Below, in pieces: positions 9,238-18,279 of a stretch of 64,000 bases of DNA. The stretch is from Eshraghiella sp045129695. GTDB taxonomy: Bacteria > Bacillota > Clostridia > Lachnospirales > Lachnospiraceae. Location of the stretch: assembly GCA_045129695.1 (NCBI GenBank), contig JBGVJZ010000006.1, positions 33,586-97,585 on the forward strand, written 5' to 3'. Numbering within the stretch: position 1 is the stretch's first letter; each line of letters starts with the position of its first letter. The notes under the pieces are model-generated. The model did not search any database, was not told where the DNA came from, and saw nothing but the letters and a program-made list of their open reading frames with translations. The translations under genes and the position numbers were made by a program.

Positions 9238-10116
9238 ATGAATAAAAAAGCTACAGTCAAAGATGTTGCAAGAGAAGCCGGAGTTTCAGTTGCGACTGTT
9301 TCCTATATAATGAACAACAGGACTGACCAGAAAATCAGTGAAAGCACCCGTAAGAAGGTTCTTCAGATTGCAAATCTGCTTGATTACACTCCCAGCCACG
9401 CTGCCAAAACACTTGCAACAGGCCGCAATAATATTATAGGTGTGTCCTACCATCTTAATGAAAACACTCCATCCCGCAATCTTGAGATTACAGGCTTTGT
9501 AAATCTGCTTATTGAGCGGTTAAACCGTCTTAAATATGATGTTCTGTTTATGCCAATACGTGCTATTGAGGACAATATTCCAATGAACCGGAATATTGAC
9601 GGAATCATTACAATTGATTTATCACATGAACAGTTTTTTAATCTGGCAGACAATTATATGGTTCCGATTATAAACGTAGATATGATAATCAATGACACAC
9701 TCTTCTACCAGATTTATTCGGACTATCCATCTCTTATTGATCAGGGCATGGGGCTTCTTGGAGATGACTGTTATCTTGTTCTGGACAGACATGACAATAA
9801 AAATTATGAGGATTTTATCACCTCCCGATTTGACGAGGAACATATTATCTATTTTCAGGATTCATCCAAACAGGATTTAGTAAAGCTGCACAACAGAAAA
9901 GCCCTTGTCATCGGTACATATCTTGCACTGATGGTCAGAGCTTATATTAGTGAGGAAAATATGGTAGTTATCTCTTCCAGTGAAACTGCTCATATTCTGC
10001 CTGATGAAATTAAAGTGATTAAGAATGATATTTCCAAAAAAGCAAATCTGGCGATTAATATAATGCTGAATGCAATAGACCACAAATTTGATGTGGCACA
10101 TGATTATAAGATTTAA
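9238..10116 (+). CDS. LacI-family repressor of the maltodextrin operon
   Basis: The protein has 292 residues. It has a typical LacI helix-turn-helix (ATVKDVAREAGVSVATVSYI, residues 4-23) and hinge helix (LDYTPSHAAKTLATGRNNIIGV), then a shortened effector-binding domain. LacI proteins are usually about 330-345 residues. The core looks eroded in its middle and end, so ligand binding may differ from classical MalR. ATG 9238 is chosen because AGGGG lies about 10 nt upstream and MNKKATVKDVA fits the family start. The gene diverges from the operon it probably represses. Operators in the shared region support this. Confidence 0.85.
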   Translation: MNKKATVKDVAREAGVSVATVSYIMNNRTDQKISESTRKKVLQIANLLDYTPSHAAKTLATGRNNIIGVSYHLNENTPSRNLEITGFVNLLIERLNRLKYDVLFMPIRAIEDNIPMNRNIDGIITIDLSHEQFFNLADNYMVPIINVDMIINDTLFYQIYSDYPSLIDQGMGLLGDDCYLVLDRHDNKNYEDFITSRFDEEHIIYFQDSSKQDLVKLHNRKALVIGTYLALMVRAYISEENMVVISSSETAHILPDEIKVIKNDISKKANLAINIMLNAIDHKFDVAHDYKI

Positions 10117-10121
10117 AATAA

Positions 10122-10160
10122 AAGTTACCACAAGCGAAAACGTGCCGCTTATGGTAACTA
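10122..10160. terminator. Convergent terminator between the LacI-family gene and thrS
   Basis: The arms AGTTACCA...AGCG and CGCT...TGGTAACT form an interrupted hairpin followed by a T-rich run (TATTATTTTT) on the plus strand, with an A-rich run on the other side. It separates two convergent genes. Confidence 0.65.
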
Positions 10161-10171
10161 TTATTTTTACT

Positions 10172-12142
10172 TTATTTATTTTCTTCAACTTCAATCTGAC
10201 GAATTTTCTTGGTACGGATTTCTTCGCAAATCTCATTGATGAATGTCTGTAATTCCTTCTGTCCTTCGTCGCCAAGGAATCTGCTTCTTACAGATACAAG
10301 TCCTGCTTCCTGTTCTTTTTCACCTACGACAAGCATATAAGGAACTCTTGCAAGTCTTGCTTCACGAATCTTGTAGCCGATCTTCTCAGAACGGTTATCA
10401 ATTTCTGCATAGATTCTGTTAGCTTTAAGCTCTTCTGTTACTTTTTCTGCATATTCTGCATATTTCTCAGAAATAGGAAGGACTCTTACCTGTTCAGGAC
10501 AGAGCCATGTCGGGAACATTCCTGCATACTTCTCAATAAGCCATGCAAGAGTTCTCTCATAACATCCCATACTGGTTCTGTGAATAATATATGGTCTTAC
10601 CTTATCGCCATTCTCATCAATATAGTACATATCAAACTGTTCAGCAAGAAGTGCATCCCACTGAATTGTAATCATAGTATCTTCTTTGCCATATACATTT
10701 TTGGCATTAATATCAACCTTTGGACCATAGAATGCAGCCTCACCGACATCCTCAACAAAAGGAATATTTAACTCTGTAAGAATATTACGGATATCCTGCT
10801 CTGTCTGCTCCCAGACCTCAGGTGCTCCAATGTATTTTTCCTTATTGTCAGGGTCCCATTTTGAAAGATGGTATGTTACATCCTCTTCAACACCAAGTGT
10901 CTGCAAACAGTACTGTGCAAGTGCAATACAGTCTTTAAATTCCTTAACCATCTGATCAGGTCTTACAATAAGATGTCCTTCTGAAATAGTAAACTGACGA
11001 ACACGTGTGAGTCCGTGCATCTCTCCTGAATCCTCATTACGGAACAATGTTGATGTCTCGCCGTATCTGCACGGAAGATCCCTGTAACTCTTCTGGCTTG
11101 CCTTATATACATAGTACTGAAACGGACAGGTCATCGGACGAAGTGCAAATACTTCTTTGTCTTTCTCCTCATCACCAAGTACAAACATTCCGTCTTTGTA
11201 ATGATCCCAATGTCCGGAAATCTTATAAAGGTCACTCTTTGCCATAAGAGGAGTCTTTGTTCTCATATAACCGCGACGCTCCTCTTCGTCTTCAATCCAT
11301 CTCTGCATTGTACGAATCATTCTCTCGCCCTTCGGCATAAGAAGAGGAAGTCCCTGTCCGATTACATCAACTGTTGTAAATAATTCCATTTCACGACCAA
11401 GCTTGTTGTGGTCACGCTTCTTGATATCCTCAAGGTGCTCAAGATATGCGTTAAGGTCCTCTTTCTTGGCAAAAGCAGTACCATAAACTCTGGTAAGCAT
11501 TTTGTTTTTCTCGCTTCCTCTCCAGTATGCGCCTGAAGAAGAGATAAGCTTGATTGCTTTAATCTGCTTAGCGTTCATAAGGTGTGGTCCTGCACATAAA
11601 TCCACGAATGCATCATCACCTTCACCCTGTCTGTAAAATGAAATAACCGCATCCTCAGGAAGGTCGTTAATTAATTCAACCTTATATGGCTCACCCTTAT
11701 CTTCCATAAACTTGACAGCTTCCGCTCTTGGGAGCTCAAACTTCTCAAGTTTTCTTCCCTCTTTAATTATTTTCTTCATCTCTGCCTCGAGTTCATCAAG
11801 TGCAGCTCTGTCAAATGACTGACAGTCAAAATCATAGTAAAATCCCTCATCAATAGAAGGTCCGATTGTCAGCTTGGCCTCAGGATAAAGTCTCTTAACG
11901 GCCTCAGCAAGAACATGGGAAGCAGTATGTCTGTAAGCTCTCTTACCTGCGTCATCATTAAATGTAAGGATATTCAAAGAACAATCACTATCAACCACTG
12001 TTCTAAGATCCACAACCTTTCCGTCAATCTCTCCTGCACATGCTGCTCTCGCAAGGCCTTCACTTATATCCATTGCAATATCATATACTGACATTGCAGA
12101 CTGATATTCTTTAATCGAACCATCTTTTAATGTTATCTTCAT
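10172..12142 (-). CDS. thrS: Threonyl-tRNA synthetase
   Basis: About 656 residues form a complete class II ThrRS, which charges tRNA-Thr. Visible parts are an N-terminal TGS domain (ITLKDGS...), an editing domain with HxxxH (HTASHVLAEAV), the catalytic core (RPMTCPFQYYVY; RYGETSTLFRNEDSGEMHGLTRVRQF split across motif 2; MGCYERTLAWLIE in motif 3), and a C-terminal anticodon-binding domain (VRVLPIS...). ATG 12142 is preferred because GAGAGG lies 9 nt upstream. In-frame ATGs at 12148 and 12169 are possible. Expression is governed by the T-box upstream of the preceding small gene. Confidence 0.96.
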   Translation of the reverse strand: MKITLKDGSIKEYQSAMSVYDIAMDISEGLARAACAGEIDGKVVDLRTVVDSDCSLNILTFNDDAGKRAYRHTASHVLAEAVKRLYPEAKLTIGPSIDEGFYYDFDCQSFDRAALDELEAEMKKIIKEGRKLEKFELPRAEAVKFMEDKGEPYKVELINDLPEDAVISFYRQGEGDDAFVDLCAGPHLMNAKQIKAIKLISSSGAYWRGSEKNKMLTRVYGTAFAKKEDLNAYLEHLEDIKKRDHNKLGREMELFTTVDVIGQGLPLLMPKGERMIRTMQRWIEDEEERRGYMRTKTPLMAKSDLYKISGHWDHYKDGMFVLGDEEKDKEVFALRPMTCPFQYYVYKASQKSYRDLPCRYGETSTLFRNEDSGEMHGLTRVRQFTISEGHLIVRPDQMVKEFKDCIALAQYCLQTLGVEEDVTYHLSKWDPDNKEKYIGAPEVWEQTEQDIRNILTELNIPFVEDVGEAAFYGPKVDINAKNVYGKEDTMITIQWDALLAEQFDMYYIDENGDKVRPYIIHRTSMGCYERTLAWLIEKYAGMFPTWLCPEQVRVLPISEKYAEYAEKVTEELKANRIYAEIDNRSEKIGYKIREARLARVPYMLVVGEKEQEAGLVSVRSRFLGDEGQKELQTFINEICEEIRTKKIRQIEVEENK

Positions 12143-12169
12143 TGTCATATTCCTCTCAGTACTTTTCAA

Positions 12170-12391
12170 TTATTCTTCTTCAACCGGCTCTTCACCAAAA
12201 TCATACGTATAGCATTTGTTATACTTCTTGATTGTATTTTTGCTGGTAGCTGCTTTTCCGATAAAAATGCCGATTCCGATACCAACTAATGTGCATACAC
12301 CTGCTGCAATAAGCAATTCCTTATTACTCTTGGTTGTTTCCTCATCCAATAAACCTACCAATGCATCTCTTCTGTCCTTAAAACTCATCAT
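12170..12391 (-). CDS. Small single-span membrane protein between T-box and thrS
   Basis: This 73-residue protein of unknown function has a charged N-terminal helix (FKDRRDALVGLLDEET), one glycine-rich membrane segment (about residues 27-46, LIAAGVCTLVGIGIGIFIG, GxxxG-like) and an acidic tail ending EEPVEEE. It has a clear GGAGGT site and ends 27 nt before thrS. It should therefore be co-transcribed and T-box controlled with thrS. I do not recognise a family. The Gly-rich helix suggests helix packing or oligomerisation. Confidence 0.7.
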   Translation of the reverse strand: MMSFKDRRDALVGLLDEETTKSNKELLIAAGVCTLVGIGIGIFIGKAATSKNTIKKYNKCYTYDFGEEPVEEE

Positions 12392-12444
12392 AATATTACC
12401 TCCATATTAATTTAATTATTTATTATTATGTTGCAAAAATAATA

Positions 12445-12690
12445 TTCTTAAACAACAAAACCCCTTGCATAAAGCAAGGGGCAATAATATCGCGGTTCCA
12501 CCCAAGTTCATTCACTTAAAGCTGATAAAATTCTTTACACAGCATATAAGTAAACCTTATTACAATTATAACGGAATCACCGGACCGGATTGGGGTCACT
12601 CAGAGTTAGTATTCACATCATGTCCGGAGGATTTCACACCAGCCAATCCCTCTCTGAACCTTATCACAATGCTACTCGTCTCTTCAACGT
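12445..12690 (-). ncRNA. T-box riboswitch (threonine) controlling the small gene and thrS
   Basis: On the minus strand the leader has a stem I region with AGTA motif (GAGTAG), the AGAGAGGGATTGGCTGGTG segment, and a T-box core GGGTGGAACCGCG (12503-12491). The terminator stem CCCCTTGC/GCAAGGGG (12481-12461) and a T-rich run follow. The likely specifier is ACT (Thr) within GAATACTAAC near 12612. Uncharged tRNA-Thr would favour the antiterminator and readthrough into the 73-aa gene and thrS. The specifier frame is inferred from the downstream gene; an overlapping TAC cannot be excluded by eye. Confidence 0.88.
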
Positions 12691-12718
12691 GTTAAGAATA
12701 TTTAAATATTATAAGACC

Positions 12719-12746
12719 ATTATAACATTTCGGAGAAGAATGTCAA
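12719..12746 (-). promoter_or_regulatory. Promoter of the T-box/thrS unit
   Basis: On the minus strand TTGACA (12746-12741) and TATAAT (12724-12719) are separated by 16 nt. The start point is about 12712, just before the T-box stem I. Confidence 0.75.
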
Positions 12747-12847
12747 CTAAATTACGATTTAGTGAATCAGAACAGTTGTAAGGATGTTTCGCGGAGTGAT
12801 TTATTGCCTTAAACTCCTATTCACTTACACTGTTAAACCGCAATTTT

Positions 12848-14098
12848 TTATCGAATCTCTCTTCCGCCCTTTTTTAGTTTCTTGTCCTCATACATCAGAC
12901 TATCCGCCTGTTTTGACAGCTCTGAGAAATCATATGGTGCTTCGCTGTATGCTACACCTAATGCAATTACACAGTGAATACCATCATCAGGTTCGTTTAA
13001 TCTCGCAAGTTCCTCTTCCCAGCGTTCACGAAGCTGTTTAACCTCATCCACTGTAACATTGGTTGCCACCATCAGAAATTCGTCTCCACCCATTCTGAAT
13101 CCGAAAATCTTATTATTTACAACCTTACGGATACTGTTTGCTGCTTTAATTAACAGATTATCACCCGCTTCATGACCATATGTGTCATTCATTATCTTCA
13201 AATCATTAACATCGAAATTGAAAACAGCAAGTGAATTCATGTTAGGAAACTCTTTTTCAACCATGCTCAAATATTTGCCCTTATTATATAAGCCCGTCAA
13301 ACGGTCATGTTCACTCTCATAAACTAATTTTTCTCTCAGCATGGTATTTTCAACAAAAAGCTTAATTACATTAATCAAGGTTCTTTCACCCATTGATTCC
13401 TTATCAAGCCTTGATGAAACCGGAAATACTATGGCATAATTCTGTCCTAATGCATTACCTTCACACAAAACACATAACTGTTGTTCCGGCAGACTGCTAT
13501 TTGCCTCAAATATTTTCTGCAAGGTAAATGGAACTTTATCAATCAAATCACCCGGTTCAATTCCGGAAACAAATATTCCTTCAATTTCGTTATCATATTC
13601 AATTCGGTCATTATCAAAGAGCTTTTTTTCTGCATTATATGTAATTACATCCAGTTTATCATTTCTCTGAATCATAAAACAAGCTTTATCAGCTTTAAAG
13701 TAATCAGAAAGCATGGTCAGTAATTCATAATATGTATTGGATAAATGCTCCAAAACAGCCGTCTGAAATGCAGAAAGCTTCTTAAAAAATGACATGTATT
13801 TTGTAACATCACGATTCAGACTCATATATTCTGTAATATCCGTCTGTAAGTGAATACAGTATTTTCCTGAATCCTTTTCAAACATTGCCGAATAACACTT
13901 ATAATATTTTCTGGAATCAATGTCCAAAAACTCCCATTCAACCGGTGCTGCTCCCAACTGTAAGACAGGACACTCTTCCATTAACTGTTCTGTCGCGTCA
14001 GTGCCCCGACATAATATTTCTGAAGTATTTGCATCAATTATCGTTATTCCACCGACTTTATCGCACAAAAACTCTGAAATCTCTTTGTTAAAATCCAT
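12848..14098 (-). CDS. GGDEF-domain protein with N-terminal sensor domains
   Basis: About 416 residues: an N-terminal PAS-like sensor (ITIIDANTSEILCRGTD...YYKCYSAMFEKDSGKYCIHLQTDIT), a middle GAF-like domain, and a C-terminal GGDEF domain (EHDRLTGLYNKGKYL; RMGGDEF intact). GGDEF enzymes make cyclic di-GMP from two GTP. No RxxD inhibitory site is visible just before the active-site loop. ATG 14098 has AGAGGT about 8 nt upstream and starts MDFNKEISEF. An in-frame ATG at 14131 would overlap the upstream gene. It is the last gene of the six-gene partner-switching operon. The inducing signal is unknown. Confidence 0.85.
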   Translation of the reverse strand: MDFNKEISEFLCDKVGGITIIDANTSEILCRGTDATEQLMEECPVLQLGAAPVEWEFLDIDSRKYYKCYSAMFEKDSGKYCIHLQTDITEYMSLNRDVTKYMSFFKKLSAFQTAVLEHLSNTYYELLTMLSDYFKADKACFMIQRNDKLDVITYNAEKKLFDNDRIEYDNEIEGIFVSGIEPGDLIDKVPFTLQKIFEANSSLPEQQLCVLCEGNALGQNYAIVFPVSSRLDKESMGERTLINVIKLFVENTMLREKLVYESEHDRLTGLYNKGKYLSMVEKEFPNMNSLAVFNFDVNDLKIMNDTYGHEAGDNLLIKAANSIRKVVNNKIFGFRMGGDEFLMVATNVTVDEVKQLRERWEEELARLNEPDDGIHCVIALGVAYSEAPYDFSELSKQADSLMYEDKKLKKGGREIR

Positions 14099-14121
14099 TA
14101 TGGTTACCTCTTTATGTATGA

Positions 14122-15312
14122 TCATTTGCAATCATTATTTCTTGAAATATATACCATTGTTATATCATCAGCCTGTAACTCGTCACCGGCAAAATCATCA
14201 ACCTCTTTAAACATTGCTTTAGTAAATTCTTCAACATCACCCGATATGTCCTGATGATTATTCAGCATTTCCTCAAGTCTGTTATCCCCCAACAACTCTT
14301 TGGCGGAATTTAATGCTTCTGAAACGCCATCAGTATACAGATAAAAACAATCGCCCGGTTCTAACATAAGCTTTTGCTCTTTATAAGGTGCATCTTCCAT
14401 CAGTCCAAGAACCAGATTTCTTTTAATATCAATCATGGAGAACTTATCATCACCATGTTTAATAAACGGATGGTTATGACCTGCATTGATAAATGTAACC
14501 TGATTAGTCACAATATCCAACACACATATAAAAGCGGTTACAAACATTCCTGCCTCATTCTTGTAACAAAGCTGATTATTGGCCCTGAATACAACCTCTC
14601 CAAGTGGTAAACCAAGTGTAGCGTAATTTCTGATATGTATTTTAGCCATTACCATAAATAATGCTGCCGGAACACCCTTTCCGGAAACATCCGCAATCAG
14701 GTAACACATATGTGTATCATCAATCATGAATACATCATAGAAATCTCCACCGACTTCCTTTGCCGGACGCATCATGGCATTAATGCTAAGGTTGGGAAGC
14801 TTATTAAATTCTGTAAAATCAGTCTCCAGACAATCTGCCTGAATTCTTGTTGCAGTTGCCAGTTCAGAACGGATTCTTTCCTGTTCTGTAATTATTTTGG
14901 TATTTTTGGTATACAGCATATTTATAAAGGTTCCATAAATTTTTCTATTCTTCATGGCAATTTCTTCAAACAACTGTTTAGAAATATTCGCACATCGTAC
15001 ATCAGTGAATGCACGAACTGTGGCACCCCTCTTCTGATCATTAATCAAACCAAGTTCGCCGATAAATTCACCTTCGCTAAGAATATTTAAAAGTGTTCCG
15101 TCACTACTGAACACTTTAGCCTTACCCTCTAATAAAATATACATTCCATCCTGACAATCATCGCCAACTGTAACAATGTCCTGTCCCCTGTTAAGATGTA
15201 CTTCTGTCATTGACTCCAGAAGTAATTGTGTTTCCTCAGAGAGCTCCACATCAGGCTTAATCTTAAAAAATTCCTGTATTGTTGGTATTGTTCTTAAATA
15301 TGCTGCGTCCAT
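14122..15312 (-). CDS. cNMP-binding domain fused to PP2C/SpoIIE-type phosphatase
   Basis: The protein has 396 residues. An N-terminal cyclic-nucleotide-binding beta-barrel (about 28-140; GMYILLEGKAKVF, GEFIGELGLIND-type phosphate-binding cassette, RGATVRAFTD) is joined by a helical linker (IITEQERIRSELATATRIQ) to a SpoIIE/RsbU PP2C domain (about 185-390). Metal and catalytic motifs present are KEVGGDFYD, IADVSGKGVPAA, NAGHNHPF, LYTDGVSEA and ADDITM. By family logic it dephosphorylates the operon's STAS protein, with cNMP binding as the control input. This is a plausible direct link between cyclic-nucleotide level and the partner switch. Confidence 0.9.
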   Translation of the reverse strand: MDAAYLRTIPTIQEFFKIKPDVELSEETQLLLESMTEVHLNRGQDIVTVGDDCQDGMYILLEGKAKVFSSDGTLLNILSEGEFIGELGLINDQKRGATVRAFTDVRCANISKQLFEEIAMKNRKIYGTFINMLYTKNTKIITEQERIRSELATATRIQADCLETDFTEFNKLPNLSINAMMRPAKEVGGDFYDVFMIDDTHMCYLIADVSGKGVPAALFMVMAKIHIRNYATLGLPLGEVVFRANNQLCYKNEAGMFVTAFICVLDIVTNQVTFINAGHNHPFIKHGDDKFSMIDIKRNLVLGLMEDAPYKEQKLMLEPGDCFYLYTDGVSEALNSAKELLGDNRLEEMLNNHQDISGDVEEFTKAMFKEVDDFAGDELQADDITMVYISRNNDCK

Positions 15313-15333
15313 ATATCCTCCAAATAATCATAT

Positions 15334-15741
15334 TTAGATTTTCTTTATCATTGTTAAGATATTTTTACCATCTACATAGTTGTACTTTATATCATCCATA
15401 GTTTTTTTACAGATAAAAATGCCCAGTCCGCCAATTTGACGTTCCTCCAAAGATAATGTTACATCGGGATCGGCTTTAGCCAATGGATCAAAAGGAATTC
15501 CTCTGTCAGTAACAGAAAAAACCACCTGATTATTAACCCTGTCATGTTCTATTCCTATAACGACATCTCCGGTTGTATCCCCATAGGCATAATGTGCCAC
15601 ATTAATAAAAACTTCTTCAAGACAAACCTTCATTCTTAAAATGTCCCTGAATAAAAAGCCGGCTTTCTCAAGTTCAACTTCCACGAAATCAGTAACATCA
15701 TTTAACAATGCTTCATCTGCAATAAAAGTTTTTTCAGCCAT
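15334..15741 (-). CDS. RsbW/SpoIIAB-like anti-sigma-type serine kinase
   Basis: This 135-residue GHKL ATPase-fold kinase has an N-box (LEEVFINVAHYAY), a G1 box (VTDRGIPFDP) and a G2 region (GGLGIFICKK). RsbW-type proteins bind a partner (often a sigma factor) and phosphorylate the STAS antagonist. The next gene upstream ends 3 nt before its start, and the phosphatase gene follows after 21 nt, so all are in one transcript. No sigma-factor gene is present in the operon, so its output partner is not visible here. Confidence 0.9.
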   Translation of the reverse strand: MAEKTFIADEALLNDVTDFVEVELEKAGFLFRDILRMKVCLEEVFINVAHYAYGDTTGDVVIGIEHDRVNNQVVFSVTDRGIPFDPLAKADPDVTLSLEERQIGGLGIFICKKTMDDIKYNYVDGKNILTMIKKI

Positions 15742-15744
15742 GTA

Positions 15745-16770
15745 TTATCGACCTTCCCTTATATTTGCATACATTTTGAACAAACGCTTTGCTTCTCTTT
15801 CTGCCCTGTCCTTCTTGTTAACAGACAACATGATAAATTCTACTATCTGTTCTTCATCATATCCGCCATTAATTAATGCAGCTCTGCACAAGAATCTCAA
15901 AGCAACATTTGAAGATAAAATATCTAATTCTGAACCTTTAAGCACACGTCTTGCAAATTCAATTGCCATACCGGCATGTCTTTCCAGTGCACGCTGAAGG
16001 TCTCCAATAGTATTGATTCTAAGCCATTTAAGCTGATTAATATAGCTTTCGGAATTAACCTCGCTAATCTCAGAACCTTCGATTGCAGCGAGGTCTTCAA
16101 GAAATAATCTCATCTTCTTATTATGAAGCATATATTCGTTGAGGGAAATAGTATCAATGACAACATCATTTGCATCATCATTAACAATTTTCTCTCTCGC
16201 AATTTCAGTATGAATCTTCATATCATCACGAACACGGACAAACTCTTCATCTGCAATTTCAAGAAGACCTGCAAGTCTCTCAAACTCTCTTGTTACCGCA
16301 CTTGGTATACCAAATTCACTATAACCCAAATCATTATTGATAGTTGACCATGTATGCTCTAAAACAGTTTTTACCTGAATCTCAAAGTTCTTATTACAAA
16401 TCTCAGCTTCGTACCCTGAATCCTCTGAAAGTGAACATATATAAGTCTGTACAGATGAACTCTCTGTGTTAACATTAAAGTTTGCCTTAATAAGTTCACC
16501 TATTTTATTAACCTCATCTTTGAAATAGCAGATTACTTTTGCACTAAGAACATCTGTGATATCAGCCAAAGTCTGATAGCTGTCGGTATTTTTGTAAAGC
16601 ATACTTTCAATACTTTTCTCATCCTTAATCTGATGTTCAATCCCCATTATAACGATACCACAGTCCTCAACAAGACTACTAAGCTTATTCTGTACAACAT
16701 CCCCAAGCTTTACAAAACTGTTTTTGCTGTCACCATATTCATCCATAATCATACGATCTTTAATATTCAT
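15745..16770 (-). CDS. Divergent RelA/SpoT-like nucleotidyltransferase-fold protein
   Basis: About 341 residues. The N-terminal half has the order of a RelA/SpoT synthetase domain: MGIEHQIKDEKSIESMLYK (44-62; like the R-x-K...SI..K strand), TLADITDVLSAKVICYF (69-85; like DI.GIRII) and FEIQVKTVLEHTWSTINNDL (131-150; like the EIQIRT..H..WAE motif). The usual YQSLH substrate loop is absent; the stretch before EIQVKT reads ICSLSEDSGYEAEICNKN. A helical C-terminal half follows. ATG 16770 has AAGGAG 7 nt upstream. It sits inside a partner-switching operon, which is unusual. It could make or sense an alarmone, or be an inactive scaffold. Confidence 0.72.
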   Translation of the reverse strand: MNIKDRMIMDEYGDSKNSFVKLGDVVQNKLSSLVEDCGIVIMGIEHQIKDEKSIESMLYKNTDSYQTLADITDVLSAKVICYFKDEVNKIGELIKANFNVNTESSSVQTYICSLSEDSGYEAEICNKNFEIQVKTVLEHTWSTINNDLGYSEFGIPSAVTREFERLAGLLEIADEEFVRVRDDMKIHTEIAREKIVNDDANDVVIDTISLNEYMLHNKKMRLFLEDLAAIEGSEISEVNSESYINQLKWLRINTIGDLQRALERHAGMAIEFARRVLKGSELDILSSNVALRFLCRAALINGGYDEEQIVEFIMLSVNKKDRAEREAKRLFKMYANIREGR

Positions 16771-16781
16771 ACCCACACTCC

Positions 16782-17078
16782 TTATTTAACTGTTAAAATA
16801 TCAGCAAATCCTGTAATATCAAAAACTTCTGCAATCTGATCATTAACATTATATATTGTCATACTGCCTTTCTTACTCATATTTTTCTGCAATACAAGAA
16901 GTACACGTAAGCCGGCTGATGATATGTACTCTAATCTCTTGAAATCAAGTTTCAGCTCTGTTACACCTTCCAATGCCTCCTTCATATCATTTTCAAGCTC
17001 AGGTGCTGTAAGTGTGTCCAGTCTTCCTTCCAATGCCACATTTAAAACAGTCCCCTCAAGTTTTTTAATGATTTCCAT
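16782..17078 (-). CDS. STAS-domain anti-sigma-factor antagonist (RsbV/SpoIIAA-like)
   Basis: This 98-residue single STAS domain has the conserved loop YISSAGLRVLL (51-61). Ser53/Ser54 is the likely site phosphorylated by the RsbW-like kinase and dephosphorylated by the PP2C protein. In its unphosphorylated form it would bind the kinase and release the kinase's target. GGAGG precedes the ATG. The start of the RelA-like gene follows within 12 nt. Confidence 0.92.
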   Translation of the reverse strand: MEIIKKLEGTVLNVALEGRLDTLTAPELENDMKEALEGVTELKLDFKRLEYISSAGLRVLLVLQKNMSKKGSMTIYNVNDQIAEVFDITGFADILTVK

Positions 17079-17110
17079 GTCTTTTCCTCCTAAAAAAATT
17101 ATTGATATAG

Positions 17111-18232
17111 TTATAAGGTTTCTTTAAACTTCATGGCTCTTTGTAAAACTTCCTCATTCTGACAATCTAATGCAATATTGCAATATCTGTCAGCCCCCTC
17201 CGGCGATCCCAGATATACAAATAGTGTAGCCAGCGACAATGCCACAGAACATCTGTCAGTTTTATCAAAAATCTTATTGTCCTCTATAGCTTCTTTATAA
17301 TTCTTAGCTGCGTGAATTGCAGCGTATCTGGCAAACCTCTCATCCTTGGCATCCTTGCTTAACCAGTACAGATTCATCCACATTCCACCCATTAACACGT
17401 AATCCCCGGAATTAAAATTCTCATTAATGTTAATAGCCTGAAGATATTTAAGTACCAGTCTGTCCAAATCACTCTTGAGCATGGTATTATTCTTCACTAT
17501 AGGTGTATGCTGTTCCTTGAGCAATGTCCTGGTCTTATCAAAATTAGCCTCAATAACCTTAAAGAAATTAAGATAGTGATTAGTATAATAACAATATGGG
17601 CAGGAAATTATATCCAGCCACATAGGCTCACATGCAAAATATGTAATTCTGCCATCTATATCAACATTCTTCTTCTCAAGAACATTCCTTTTAACATTGA
17701 CTATTGATATAGCTCTCTGACATATAGGACATGCCTGCTTATATTCATTAATATATTGTGTTTCATGATATGGTTCCTTGATTGCATGACCACTGTAATC
17801 AACCGGTATCTTAAACCTTGGAATATGCTGATTCTGTACATAATGAGTATTCTTATACACCTCATTATTCAGCTTACGGATTCTGGCGCTCATGTTTTCT
17901 ACCAGTTTCGCTGCCATATCCGGACAATTTGCAAAAAATGGTGTAAGCTTTTCCTTATTAATCGCTACACACACCATATCTTCCTTGGCTATACAGGAAG
18001 CACTTCGCGGAAGATTATCGAAAATTGCCATTTCACCAAAGAAATCACCCTGTTTAATGTTAGCTACTTCTGTGAGTGTTCCCATAGGACTTGTAACATA
18101 TATTCCTATTACACCCTTTAAAACTATGTACATCTCATCTCCGGGCTGACCTTCATAGCATATATATTCATCCTTTTTAAATGTTTTGGGAGTTGAAATC
18201 TGTTGTAACTTAATTAGATTATCCTGATTCAT
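17111..18232 (-). CDS. cNMP-binding domain plus DUF2225 zinc-type protein
   Basis: The protein has 373 residues. An N-terminal cyclic-nucleotide-binding domain (about 10-125: DEMYIVLKGVIGIYV, QGDFFGEMAIFDNLPRSASC with the FGExA-type cassette) is followed by a DUF2225 region. That region has two CxxC knuckles (CPIC about 170, CPYC about 214) likely to bind zinc, then TPR-like helices. It is the first gene of the six-gene operon, with GGAGG before ATG and an extended -10 promoter upstream. It is probably a second cNMP sensor in the same circuit. The role of DUF2225 is not established. Confidence 0.85.
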   Translation of the reverse strand: MNQDNLIKLQQISTPKTFKKDEYICYEGQPGDEMYIVLKGVIGIYVTSPMGTLTEVANIKQGDFFGEMAIFDNLPRSASCIAKEDMVCVAINKEKLTPFFANCPDMAAKLVENMSARIRKLNNEVYKNTHYVQNQHIPRFKIPVDYSGHAIKEPYHETQYINEYKQACPICQRAISIVNVKRNVLEKKNVDIDGRITYFACEPMWLDIISCPYCYYTNHYLNFFKVIEANFDKTRTLLKEQHTPIVKNNTMLKSDLDRLVLKYLQAININENFNSGDYVLMGGMWMNLYWLSKDAKDERFARYAAIHAAKNYKEAIEDNKIFDKTDRCSVALSLATLFVYLGSPEGADRYCNIALDCQNEEVLQRAMKFKETL

Positions 18233-18279
18233 TACGTTGTACCTCCATATTTCTTAACAATAATAATTTATTAATAACT

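Noticed and set aside
12600..12625. TAC (Tyr) as specifier codon of the T-box.
   Set aside because: The overlapping ACT (Thr) agrees with the downstream thrS. The specifier loop should still be modelled to be certain.
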